Source: a virus. From it: a DNA stretch of 36,748 bases. The stretch is taken from positions 1 to 36,748 of the IMG/VR virus record IMGVR_UViG_3300049595_001589; one strand, 5' to 3'. Below, in pieces: positions 20,000 through 27,401 of the stretch. The notes beneath the pieces are model-generated. The model was not told the DNA's origin, ran no database searches, and saw only the letters and a program-made list of their open reading frames with translations. A program made the translations under genes and the position numbers. Position 1 is the stretch's first letter. Each line of letters begins with the position of its first letter.

Positions 20000-20319
20000 G
20001 TAAATATCAATTATATCAATACTGTCATAACCAAAAGAAAGTAGTGCCAGTAGACCAAGTCGAAAGAAACTATCAAAGCTACGCTAGGGATCTTTTCATT
20101 CAAGATGAAATGGCTCCAACCCGTAATCCTTTAAATCCTAAAGAAATCTATACCAGTAAATCAAAGCTCAGAGCTGCTTACCGAGCAGCAGGGGCGGTTG
20201 AGGTTGGTGATGCTTACGAACGCGGGTACATCCCAGAACGAGAGTCTGGCGCACCTGAACGAAGGCTAATCAACGAAATTAAAAACAAAATAATAGATAG
20301 GTATAGAAATGGAAGATAA
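19996..20319 (+). CDS. Conserved phage protein upstream of the scaffold, 107 aa
   Basis: From ATG 19996 (MSKYQLYQYCHNQKKVVPVD), in an ATGA overlap with the repeat protein. The 107 residues include ARDLFIQDEMAPTRNPLNPK, YTSKSKLRAAYRAAGAVEVG and a basic end. This type commonly sits directly before scaffold and capsid genes in related phages; its function is not known. Its end overlaps the scaffold start by 11 bases. Confidence 0.6.
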   Translation: MSKYQLYQYCHNQKKVVPVDQVERNYQSYARDLFIQDEMAPTRNPLNPKEIYTSKSKLRAAYRAAGAVEVGDAYERGYIPERESGAPERRLINEIKNKIIDRYRNGR

Positions 20320-21358
20320 CATAAATGACGTAGAAGAAACTGAGGTAAAATCAGAGCGTAAAGCAGCGGATCTTTCTATTCGTCAAAAGTTACGCCAACA
20401 GTTGCGTAGCGAGTCGAGTGAGCCAGAAGAGGACAATCCAAGCGAGGAACCCGCCCAAGAAGCCGAGGAAACAGTCGTAACTGATCAACCAGTGAGTGAA
20501 GCTACGCCTGAAGTCGTACAGCCTCAAGCGCCATTGATGGTACCTCCAGCCGATATGAACGCCGCTGAAAAAGAGGCGTTTCTCAATCCAACTCCAGCGA
20601 ATGCCCATGTTTTGCAATCCTATTTAAATAGGCGAGCCTATGAAACTCGCTCCGATTATAGTCGCAAAATGCAAGAGGTCGAGCAATTAAAAAAACAGAC
20701 CGCTGGCTTGTACGACACGATTCGGCAATATGAAGAGGAGTACGCTAAAGACGGTATATCAATCGCCGATGTTACTAAGCGAGCTATTGCTTGGGATAAG
20801 GCGATGCAGAAAGACCCAGTTGCTACAGCTATGGACTGGCTAGATGCTCATGGCGTAAACGTCAACGACCTTTTAAACCAGCAGCCAAATCAAGTTCAGC
20901 AGCAAAATTACTTAACCAGGGAAGAAGCCGAGAAGATTGCTGAGGAGCGATATAAAACTTTAACTCAGGAGCAGGAAAAAAAGGCAGTTGATTATTATAA
21001 CGAGCAGGTTGTAAACTTGTTTAAGGCTAATAAACCACTATTTAGAGATCCAGAAACCGCAGCTCAATTAGAGACGGAAATGGCTCCAGTAGTACAAGCG
21101 CTTAGTCAAACAGGGCGGTATTCCTCCCCTGAACAGGTGCTTGAGACTGCATACAACTATGTGGTGAACGGCAATCCGACCTTTTCCAGCCTGACTTCTA
21201 AAATGGCTGCGGGGCCGGTAGTACAACAGCAGCAAGCTACAGCTCAAAAAGCTAAGGCCGCTGCAAAAACAATATCTGGCTCCGCCGGTAGCGGGACTCC
21301 CAGGATACAAGCTCACAACTTACGGGATAACCTGCAACGTCGATTTGTCGGCGAATAG
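20309..21358 (+). CDS. Scaffolding protein
   Basis: A 349-residue, strongly acidic, helical protein directly before the major capsid gene. Residues 1-75 are Glu/Pro/Val-rich and disordered; about 115-150 is coiled coil (YSRKMQEVEQLKKQTAGLYD); Gln-rich helices follow. The C-terminus is basic (IQAHNLRDNLQRRFVGE), as expected for the capsid-binding helix-loop-helix of scaffolds. It would shape the procapsid and exit before DNA packaging. No protease motif is present, and no separate prohead protease gene is visible. Confidence 0.75.
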   Translation: MEDNINDVEETEVKSERKAADLSIRQKLRQQLRSESSEPEEDNPSEEPAQEAEETVVTDQPVSEATPEVVQPQAPLMVPPADMNAAEKEAFLNPTPANAHVLQSYLNRRAYETRSDYSRKMQEVEQLKKQTAGLYDTIRQYEEEYAKDGISIADVTKRAIAWDKAMQKDPVATAMDWLDAHGVNVNDLLNQQPNQVQQQNYLTREEAEKIAEERYKTLTQEQEKKAVDYYNEQVVNLFKANKPLFRDPETAAQLETEMAPVVQALSQTGRYSSPEQVLETAYNYVVNGNPTFSSLTSKMAAGPVVQQQQATAQKAKAAAKTISGSAGSGTPRIQAHNLRDNLQRRFVGE

Positions 21359-21396
21359 GCTATTAGGTTATCCCAGAAACTTAAAAGGGGATAACA

Positions 21397-22353
21397 ATGG
21401 CTAATTTAGAAGAAGCAATCGTAGCTACCCTTTTCGACCAATCGTCGGAGATAGCGGATCTTGTGTTGCATCACAATCCACTAACTTCTCTATTGGATGA
21501 GAAGGGTAAAATTAAGAAAAGTGAAGGTGGAAGCGAGTTCCGTAAGCCCGTTATGTATAACGATGCTGCGGTAGGAGGATTCTACCAGAATTATCAGTCG
21601 TTTGACCTTAGTTCAATCGATGACCTAACCGCTTTCCGTTTTAACATCAAGCAGTGCTATTAGCCTGTTGCGATTAGTGGACGTGAGCGCCGCGCTAACC
21701 GTGGAGATGCACAGCTCCTCGACCTAGCTGAAGCAAAGATGGAGGCCGCTATCGAGCGCCTAAAGAATACTGTTTCCACCTCCCTTCGTGGTGATGGAAC
21801 TGGTTCTGGTGGACTTGAGTTTGACGGTATTAAGAAGGCAGTTTCGACTTCGCCTTCCTCTGGTACTTACGGCGGTATTGATCGTGTTTCTAACTCTTGG
21901 GCTAGAAACTACGCTACTCAGGTAACACTGACAGCGGCAAACGTACAGGAAAACATAACCGATGTTATCAGCCGCCTAACCCGTGGTTCTGAGGCACCGG
22001 ATCTTGGTTTACTGGATCGTACTGCTTGGAAGTTCCTTCATAGCTCACTAACGGCAATTCAGCGTATTCAGCTTCCTACAAAGAAGGCTGTTGCTGGTTT
22101 CCGTACATTAGCTTATGACGGATGCGACTTTGTGTTTGATGGTGGTTACGGATCAAGCGTACTTGAGACAAATTCATGCCGATTGCTCAATACTAAGTAT
22201 TGGACTTTTGACATGGTTCGAGGAAGCGACTTCAAGCCACTAGCACCAACTATGGATCGCCCAATAGATCAGGATGCTTTCTTCACGGTTATTATCGTTG
22301 AAGGAAACCTCTGCTGCTCTGCTCCGGCTCTCCAAGGTGTTATTTACGCTTAA
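21397..22353 (+). CDS. Major capsid protein, HK97-type, interrupted by an in-frame amber codon
   Basis: A continuous frame of 318 codons with TAG at codon 89 (21661-21663). Before it: MANLEEAIVATLFDQSSEIA, SEFRKPVMYNDAAVGGFYQN, RFNIKQCY. After it, in the same frame: PVAISGRERRANRGDAQLLD, DGTGSGGLEFDGIKKAVSTS, and WTFDMVRGSDF near the end. Together these make a full-length HK97-type coat protein. AAGGGGATAACA precedes ATG 21397; no good start or ribosome-binding site serves the second part (an ATG at 21739 lacks one). TAG ends many other genes here. Readthrough, an amber mutant, or a base error are all possible. Confidence 0.85.
21661..21663 (+). other. In-frame TAG codon within the major capsid gene
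   Basis: The codon lies between TAT (Tyr) and CCT (Pro) in the sequence KQCY*PVAISG. One base change would make it CAG (Gln), TAT/TAC (Tyr), TCG (Ser), TGG (Trp), TTG (Leu), AAG (Lys) or GAG (Glu). The reading frame is intact on both sides, so only this base, not an indel, interrupts the gene. Confidence 0.9.
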
Positions 22354-22369
22354 TAAGGAGGAATAGAGT

Positions 22370-22876
22370 ATGTCACAGGTAGGATCATTTGGTGTTAATT
22401 ACAAAAAGACCTTTGCTGACCCATCAACATCGACAAGTGGAGTACCTTTGCCGGTACCTGCTGGCACTGTTGGTTCGTTAATAGAAGGGGACTTTGTGTT
22501 TGTTCAGGCTGATGGAGCTATTGATCAGTATGCTTTCGTGAAAATCGAAGCTGATGGTCAGGCTGCTATGCTGCAAACTACAAACGCTGGATCTAATGCG
22601 CTCTTAGTTGGCGTAGCTCAGGTAGCTGCGGCTGACAATGAGTACCTTTGGGTTTGGATTGGCGGGCCGATGGGCGGTGGTGTTGGTAAGGGAATTAGGG
22701 GCAAGGTTGCCGCTGGTTTTGTTGCCAAAGCAAACTTGAACACAACCTCTTCAGCCACTCCTGGAGTAGCTGATGATGCTTCAACAACGCTGATTAAGGG
22801 TGGTGTAGGGCTTGCCTCTACAACTCCAGCCGCAGCAGTTGAACTTGGTTCGGTAGACCATCTCCGAGTCAACTAA
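22370..22876 (+). CDS. Capsid decoration-like structural protein, 168 aa
   Basis: A 168-residue Gly/Ala/Thr-rich beta protein directly after the major capsid gene, where decoration or head-stabilising proteins usually lie. It has GSLIEGDFVFVQADGAIDQY, ALLVGVAQVAAADNEYLWVW and GKVAAGFVAKANLNTTSSAT. TAAGGAGGAATAGAGT is a strong ribosome-binding site. A hairpin follows 7 bases after the stop, which could limit expression of the genes behind it. Assignment is by position and composition. Confidence 0.6.
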   Translation: MSQVGSFGVNYKKTFADPSTSTSGVPLPVPAGTVGSLIEGDFVFVQADGAIDQYAFVKIEADGQAAMLQTTNAGSNALLVGVAQVAAADNEYLWVWIGGPMGGGVGKGIRGKVAAGFVAKANLNTTSSATPGVADDASTTLIKGGVGLASTTPAAAVELGSVDHLRVN

Positions 22877-22882
22877 CTAAAA

Positions 22883-22907
22883 GGGGGGTAGCAATACCCC
22901 CCATTTT
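22883..22907 (+). terminator. Hairpin with GCAA tetraloop after the decoration-like gene
   Basis: GGGGGGTA (22883-22890) pairs perfectly with TACCCCCC (22895-22902) around a GCAA tetraloop, followed by ATTTTAT. A stable GNRA-capped stem with a short T run acts as a terminator or 3' stabiliser. Genes continue on the same strand, so partial termination is more likely than a full stop. Confidence 0.7.
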
Positions 22908-22918
22908 ATGAGGATTTT

Positions 22919-23323
22919 ATGCCATTCTTAACTGATTTAATGGGATTGGGAATGCCTCCTGAGCATGCCTCGGTATTGTCTACTGAAACTGTTACGTCCG
23001 CTCCTGAGCGTTCCTCAAGCGGATCTCTTACAGCTACAGGCACAACAATCGCCGATGCTTTGGCTCTTACGTCTTTTGTCAACCTTGTTGGAACTACGGC
23101 AGCAAGCACAGGAGTTAAACTTCCTGATGCGCCTATAGGCACAATGGTGGTTGTTCAGAATAACGGAGCTAACGCACTAAACGTGTGGCCTCATGCTACT
23201 ACTGGAACGCTTAACGGCGGTACGGCAGGTGCAGCGGTAACATGTGCAGCGGCAGCCGGTAACATCTGTATTCGCCGGTCTACTACAGACTGGATCGTTT
23301 TCGTTGTTGCTAAGGAATCATAA
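22919..23323 (+). CDS. Small virion structural protein, 134 aa
   Basis: A 134-residue Thr/Ala/Gly-rich protein (FLTDLMGLGMPPEHASVLST, TTIADALALTSFVNLVGTTA, GTMVVVQNNGANALNVWPHA, IRRSTTDWIVFVVAKE). The middle and end form the strand pattern of small phage beta domains. It lies between two G/C-run hairpins in the capsid and spike region. Probably a decoration or spike-associated protein; no function recognised. Confidence 0.55.
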   Translation: MPFLTDLMGLGMPPEHASVLSTETVTSAPERSSSGSLTATGTTIADALALTSFVNLVGTTAASTGVKLPDAPIGTMVVVQNNGANALNVWPHATTGTLNGGTAGAAVTCAAAAGNICIRRSTTDWIVFVVAKES

Positions 23324-23328
23324 TTAAC

Positions 23329-23345
23329 GGGGGGCTAATCCCCCC
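23329..23345 (+). terminator. G6/C6 hairpin between small structural genes
   Basis: GGGGGG (23329-23334), loop CTAAT, CCCCCC (23340-23345), then AAATTTAT. It is the second of three stem-loops punctuating this operon. Without a clear T tract, an mRNA-processing or stabilising role is as likely as termination. Confidence 0.55.
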
Positions 23346-23362
23346 AAATTTATAGGTGATTT

Positions 23363-23623
23363 ATGCCAGATTTTACCCCTTCTAATCCTGGTGCCATGTT
23401 TCCGGCATATAAACTAACGGCAGTAACTCCAAGTAATAGTACTGAGCTAGTAGGCGTGAGGGCTTTATATGTAGGAACTACTGGGAATGTTGCGATTGTA
23501 GCTTGTAATGATACCGCAGCAGTTACTCTTACCGCAGTACCAGCAGGAACAGTTTTGCCCATTTTCGTTAGTAAAGTAATGTCAACGGGCACAACCGCAT
23601 CAAACATTGTAGCTTTTTATTAG
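23363..23623 (+). CDS. Spike-base-like protein (RCAP_rcc01079-type), 86 aa
   Basis: An 86-residue protein with LTAVTPSNSTELVGVRALYV, GTTGNVAIVACNDTAAVTLT and VPAGTVLPIFVSKVMSTGTT. The order VTPSDST..VRALYVGT...A.VT...VPAG..LPI.V..V..TGTTA matches the small spike base proteins of the RCAP_rcc01079 family known from gene transfer agents and phages. It would form part of a capsid or tail spike base. Identification is from the remembered motif. Confidence 0.65.
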   Translation: MPDFTPSNPGAMFPAYKLTAVTPSNSTELVGVRALYVGTTGNVAIVACNDTAAVTLTAVPAGTVLPIFVSKVMSTGTTASNIVAFY

Positions 23624-23630
23624 GGCAAGT

Positions 23631-23714
23631 ATGGGAATTGGAGTTGGAGTTTCCGTAGATGTAAAAGGTGGGATTCCAATAATGGAACCGGAGCCACCTC
23701 CGCCACCACCTTAA
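23631..23714 (+). CDS. Pro-tailed micro-protein, 27 aa
   Basis: From ATG 23631, seven bases after the previous stop, 27 residues: MGIGVGVSVDVKGGIPIM, then EPEPPPPPP. A Gly/Val beta start with a run of six prolines is not what random sequence gives. It lies between the spike-base-like gene and a strong terminator hairpin. Ribosome binding (AGGGCAAGT) is modest. Perhaps a structural linker peptide; function unknown. Confidence 0.45.
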   Translation: MGIGVGVSVDVKGGIPIMEPEPPPPPP

Positions 23715-23731
23715 ATTAGTGCTAAATTAAG

Positions 23732-23769
23732 AGTTAAGGGTTATATATGTCATATAACCTTTAACTTTT
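23732..23769 (+). terminator. Intrinsic terminator, 15-bp stem
   Basis: The arm 23732-23746 pairs with 23752-23766 over 15 positions (one G-U) around the loop ATGTC, followed by TTT and A. It is the strongest stem in the late region. It lies after the capsid and spike genes and before the tail and ejection genes, so it probably lowers expression of the latter. Confidence 0.75.
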
Positions 23770-23780
23770 AAGGGAATTTT

Positions 23781-24455
23781 ATGCCACATGTAGATTGGGA
23801 AAGTATTAGACAACAAGCCAATGGGGTAGTCGTTCAAAAGAAACGATACGCCGGTGCCAACGTCAAATTCTTTTATGCTTACAACGAAAACGAGGAAAAG
23901 TCGTTTAAAGAGGGAAGGCCGATATTTGATGAAATACCATCCATCAGTATTCAATGGCCTGGTATGGATGAGACCGTTAGACGTATAGAGCCACAAGATA
24001 TTCACGAATATCCAGAGGCCTATGCAAGGTTTAAAGCTAATTCTGAGCCGGTAACTGAAGGAACTCCGCTATCTGAATGGGCTATAATGAACGGTTCTGC
24101 TATGCGCGAACTTCAGTATTTAGGGTTCAAAACTGTTGAGCAGGTAGCAAATGCTAGTGATGAAGCTAAGCGCAAACTTGGAACATTATCTAAGTTTATT
24201 AAGCTAGCTCAGGAATGGTTAGCTGCTGCTAATTCAACTCAAAATGAAGTAGTTAAACTTAAAAATCAATTAGAGCAGGAACAAATTAGAACTGCTAAAC
24301 TGGAAAACAAAGTCGAACTGTTGTTGCAACGTATAAGTGCTAACGAAGGAACCGATCTTCGCGACGAACGAAAGGGGGTGATCCAGTCCATCGAGATCGA
24401 GGATGAACCAGATTTAGACGCTCCTAGACCACGAGGTAGGCCAAGAAAAGTATGA
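23781..24455 (+). CDS. Conserved phage protein with coiled coil and AT-hook-like tail, 224 aa
   Basis: A 224-residue protein. The N-terminal domain has VKFFYAYNENEEKSFKEGRP and IQWPGMDETVRRIEPQDIHE. The middle is helical (TVEQVANASDEAKRKLGTLS). A coiled coil spans about 150-190 (VVKLKNQLEQEQIRTAKLEN). The last residues, PRPRGRPRKV, match the R-G-R-P core of an AT-hook. It follows the terminator and precedes the tail adaptor. I recognise the N-terminal part as common in podovirus-like phages but know no function; the tail hints at DNA contact. Confidence 0.6.
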   Translation: MPHVDWESIRQQANGVVVQKKRYAGANVKFFYAYNENEEKSFKEGRPIFDEIPSISIQWPGMDETVRRIEPQDIHEYPEAYARFKANSEPVTEGTPLSEWAIMNGSAMRELQYLGFKTVEQVANASDEAKRKLGTLSKFIKLAQEWLAAANSTQNEVVKLKNQLEQEQIRTAKLENKVELLLQRISANEGTDLRDERKGVIQSIEIEDEPDLDAPRPRGRPRKV

Positions 24456-25309
24456 GCATAGCCACGGTTATACAGAATGTTGCAGATGAGGCCGGATATA
24501 CAATTGAATCAAATATCGTAGCCTCAACAGAAACTACAACTAAACAGTTGCTAGCGATTGCACAACGTATCAACCGTGACATATTTGAGGCGTACCCTTG
24601 GCCTAAGTGTTACGCCTCAAGCTCTATAACCCTAGTCGCTGGTCAGGCAACTTATGCTTTACCAGCCGCTTTTTCTTATTACCAATACGATACATTCTGG
24701 AATCAAAGTACTCGGTGGCGAGTCCTTGGGCCTATTTCTGAGCAAGACTATGCTCAGATTCAAGGCTATGGACTCATGCCTACAATCTATCAACGGTTTC
24801 AAATTAGAGGGTTATCTAATACCGAACTCGTAATTAGCCCTACGCCACAAACTTCTGGCCAGGTTTTAATCTTTGAATACATAGCAGAAAGGTGTGTTGT
24901 ACCTAAAACATGGACTACCTCTACAGGTTTTGCTGCCAATTCCTACTGCATTTACAACGGTAATTATTATCAAACCACAGCAGGAGGCACTACAGGGGGC
25001 ACAGAACCAACGCATACAAGCGGAAGCGTTTCTGATGGTGGTGTGACATGGACTTATTATAACGGCGCGTATACGACATTCTTAGCCAATACAGACACAA
25101 GTATATTTCAAGAGAAATTGCTAGAGCAGGGCATATTAGAACGCTTTGCGGAGATTCATGGGCTAGACAGTATTAAGCCGCGATTTGATTTGCAGCTCCA
25201 TGAGGAATTTAGCAAGGTAGCTGCTGGTAAGATAATTTATGCTGGTGGGATTAGTCGTCCTACTCAATTTGGCAAGAGTGGAGTAGTAGCATTTGGAACT
25301 TGGATATGA
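24452..25309 (+). CDS. Head-to-tail adaptor, P22 gp4-like, with inserted domain, 285 aa
   Basis: A 285-residue protein. The first 145 residues have the gp4-like adaptor pattern: VIQNVADEAGYTIESNIVAS, LLAIAQRINRDIFEAYPWPK, TLVAGQATYALPAAFSYYQY, and FQIRGLSNTELVISPTPQTS. Residues about 150-206 form an inserted Gly/Thr-rich beta domain (YCIYNGNYYQTTAGGTTGGT) of the kind found in phage tail proteins. The helical end (LEQGILERFAEIHGLDSIKP) resumes the adaptor. It would attach below the portal. The start overlaps the previous gene (ATGA). Confidence 0.65.
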   Translation: MSIATVIQNVADEAGYTIESNIVASTETTTKQLLAIAQRINRDIFEAYPWPKCYASSSITLVAGQATYALPAAFSYYQYDTFWNQSTRWRVLGPISEQDYAQIQGYGLMPTIYQRFQIRGLSNTELVISPTPQTSGQVLIFEYIAERCVVPKTWTTSTGFAANSYCIYNGNYYQTTAGGTTGGTEPTHTSGSVSDGGVTWTYYNGAYTTFLANTDTSIFQEKLLEQGILERFAEIHGLDSIKPRFDLQLHEEFSKVAAGKIIYAGGISRPTQFGKSGVVAFGTWI

Positions 25310-26835
25310 ACGGTCAGCAACCTAGAGATCCTGAATTAACGTATACCGATCCAAAAGCATATATTCTTTGGCTACGCACTCGTGGGTTAAACCCAGGTCA
25401 AATTGATAACTTGGTGCGTCAAAGATTTGGCGCAGGCCAGACCCCACAAGAGCGAGCAAAGCAACAGGCATCTGATGCCGAAAAAGCTGGTTGGGCGCAA
25501 GCTGGTGGTCAAGTAGCGGGCGTAGCTGGCGGTGCTTATTTAGGTAATCAATTATTCAATAGTAGTGCTCCACAAACGGCAAGCAAATTTGCGGAAAGTG
25601 GAACTGTGGGACTAACTAGAACAGCTCCATCAGAAGTTACAACAGTAAGTGGTGCAAATCCCGTTGTTGATCTAAATGCGCCAATGTCAGCGCCTAAAGT
25701 TATTAGTTCAGAAGGAGCAATGTCAACGGTTGAAACTCCTGTTGGAGTTCAAAAAGTTCCTACCGAATCACTGCAAGATTCTAATTTTTGGGGAAATGTA
25801 AATTGGTCGCAAGTTGCTCAAGGCGGACTTGGTTTGGCTCAAATGTATGGAGCTTACAAAAGTTATCAATCGGGAGACAACGTAGGAGCTGGACTTAGTG
25901 GATTAAGTGGCGCGGCAAATGTTGCTAGTGCGGCCGGTGCAAATTTAGGAAGTTCAGTTGTTCCAGGATTAAACATAGCGACTGGTGCCTATACTGGCTA
26001 TAAAACGGCTCAAGCTATAGGCGATATGGCAGCGGGTTCGCAGCGTACTAAAGCTGGAGTAATGGGCGGAACTGCGTCTGGCGCTGCCATTGGAGCTGGA
26101 GTTGGAAGCCTTGTTCCTGGTGTAGGAACTGCCATTGGTGCTGGAATTGGTGCATTAGTAGGGGCTACCGCTGGAGCAGTCGGCTCTTGGACTGGATCTT
26201 CTAAAGGCAAAGCTCAATTTATGCGAGATAACATTCGCGGAGTTTTGCAAAAAAATAATGTTCTTGATGAGAATTACCAAGGTACTTTAGCAGATGGTAG
26301 CAAATATGACTTTGGTAAAGACGGGAAAAGTCTTAAATGGAGTGAAATTGATAAAATAGTAGAAGGGCAACCTAAAGCATGGAACGCCGCAGTTCCTGCT
26401 GCTGATGCATTAGCCGCATCTTATGGATTTGTTGGCCAAAAAGCATCTGACATTGCTGCATGGTATGCAAAAGGAGCCGTTAGTAATGCGGCTGACGATC
26501 CCACAGTTGCACGAGCAAACATGCAACACTTTGCAAAACAGCAAGGTATTACAATGGATTTAATTACACAAAAATTAAATCAAGCTAAAGAAGAAAATCG
26601 CATCAATCAAACTCAATATGATTATTACACGCGTGGGGCAAATGATTTGTTAGGTGGGCAATCAACGAATGCAAAAAGCAACCAAACTACAACTCCCATT
26701 GCTCGACCAAAAAAAGGCGAGGTTGGGCGTCAATCTGCTGGATTATATAGAGATGACACGGGAAAACTAATTCAAGCATCTTCAATGAGAAAAGCATTAG
26801 AAAAAGCTTATAATAAACCAAAAGGTAAAAAGTAA
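25306..26835 (+). CDS. Glycine-zipper internal virion protein, putative DNA ejection, 509 aa
   Basis: From ATG 25306 (ATGA overlap), 509 residues. After a helical start (PKAYILWLRTRGLNPGQIDN) comes Gly/Ala-rich sequence with a hydrophobic glycine-zipper at about 248-290 (GAAIGAGVGSLVPGVGTAIG), able to insert into membranes. The C-terminus ends with QSAGLYRDDTGKLIQASSMR and a basic tail; the SxGxYRxxxGxL motif recurs in the next protein. Such proteins of podoviruses leave the head with the DNA and form a channel through the envelope. Assignment is by composition and position. Confidence 0.6.
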   Translation: MNGQQPRDPELTYTDPKAYILWLRTRGLNPGQIDNLVRQRFGAGQTPQERAKQQASDAEKAGWAQAGGQVAGVAGGAYLGNQLFNSSAPQTASKFAESGTVGLTRTAPSEVTTVSGANPVVDLNAPMSAPKVISSEGAMSTVETPVGVQKVPTESLQDSNFWGNVNWSQVAQGGLGLAQMYGAYKSYQSGDNVGAGLSGLSGAANVASAAGANLGSSVVPGLNIATGAYTGYKTAQAIGDMAAGSQRTKAGVMGGTASGAAIGAGVGSLVPGVGTAIGAGIGALVGATAGAVGSWTGSSKGKAQFMRDNIRGVLQKNNVLDENYQGTLADGSKYDFGKDGKSLKWSEIDKIVEGQPKAWNAAVPAADALAASYGFVGQKASDIAAWYAKGAVSNAADDPTVARANMQHFAKQQGITMDLITQKLNQAKEENRINQTQYDYYTRGANDLLGGQSTNAKSNQTTTPIARPKKGEVGRQSAGLYRDDTGKLIQASSMRKALEKAYNKPKGKK

Positions 26836-26837
26836 TT

Positions 26838-27398
26838 ATGGCACAAGGCAATAAACTCAAAAGTGCACTATCAAGAATGCCTCGTGAGAAAGCAGGGGAG
26901 CGATTGTCTCCAGGTGTTTATAGAGGCGCTAAAGGCAATCTTGTAACTCAGGGTGGGCGACAAATTCAGCGTCAACCACAAGCACCACAAGGCTCAATGC
27001 CATCCAGCAATTTATTACTTACAAATCAACCGTCGGGCCAGACTCAATGGCCGCATCCACAAAGTCAAGTTTGGGTAGGTAATATACGTCAAGCAGGGCA
27101 ATTTGGTGCTCAATTTGGCAATATGCCACAGGGCGATCAAGTTGGCGCTCAGCTAGGCAATATGCCACAGGGTAATTCGATCGGCGCTCAACTAGGTATG
27201 CTACAACAGATGCCGCAACCATCAGCAAACATGGGTGGCCAATATCGACTTAGCCCTGGTGTTTATGGCAATCGTGATCAAGCGATGCAGCAATATAATC
27301 AGCAAGCGATGCAGCTATATAATCAGCAAAAGCAGCAGTATGACGGGTTGTTACAGCAATACAATATGCAACAGGCAGTTCCATATAAGCAGGGATAA
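26838..27398 (+). CDS. Gln-rich repeat protein of the ejection cluster, 186 aa
   Basis: A 186-residue protein with SPGVYRGAKGNLVTQGGR near the start and LSPGVYGNRDQ near residue 137. It has tandem 13-residue units around 91-125 (GAQFGNMPQGDQV, GAQLGNMPQGNSI, GAQLGML...) and a Gln/Tyr-rich end (QQYNQQAMQLYNQQKQQYDG). Low-complexity Gln/Gly sequence suggests a flexible virion component. It lies between two larger tail and ejection genes with 2-3 base gaps. No enzymatic function. Confidence 0.55.
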   Translation: MAQGNKLKSALSRMPREKAGERLSPGVYRGAKGNLVTQGGRQIQRQPQAPQGSMPSSNLLLTNQPSGQTQWPHPQSQVWVGNIRQAGQFGAQFGNMPQGDQVGAQLGNMPQGNSIGAQLGMLQQMPQPSANMGGQYRLSPGVYGNRDQAMQQYNQQAMQLYNQQKQQYDGLLQQYNMQQAVPYKQG

Positions 27399-27401
27399 GT
27401 A

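Noticed and set aside
21397-22353. Genome-wide reassignment of TAG to an amino acid
   Set aside because: TAG is the natural stop of many well-formed genes (TerS, scaffold, spike-base-like, gp10-like, DUF5675), often followed by a correct ribosome-binding site and start.
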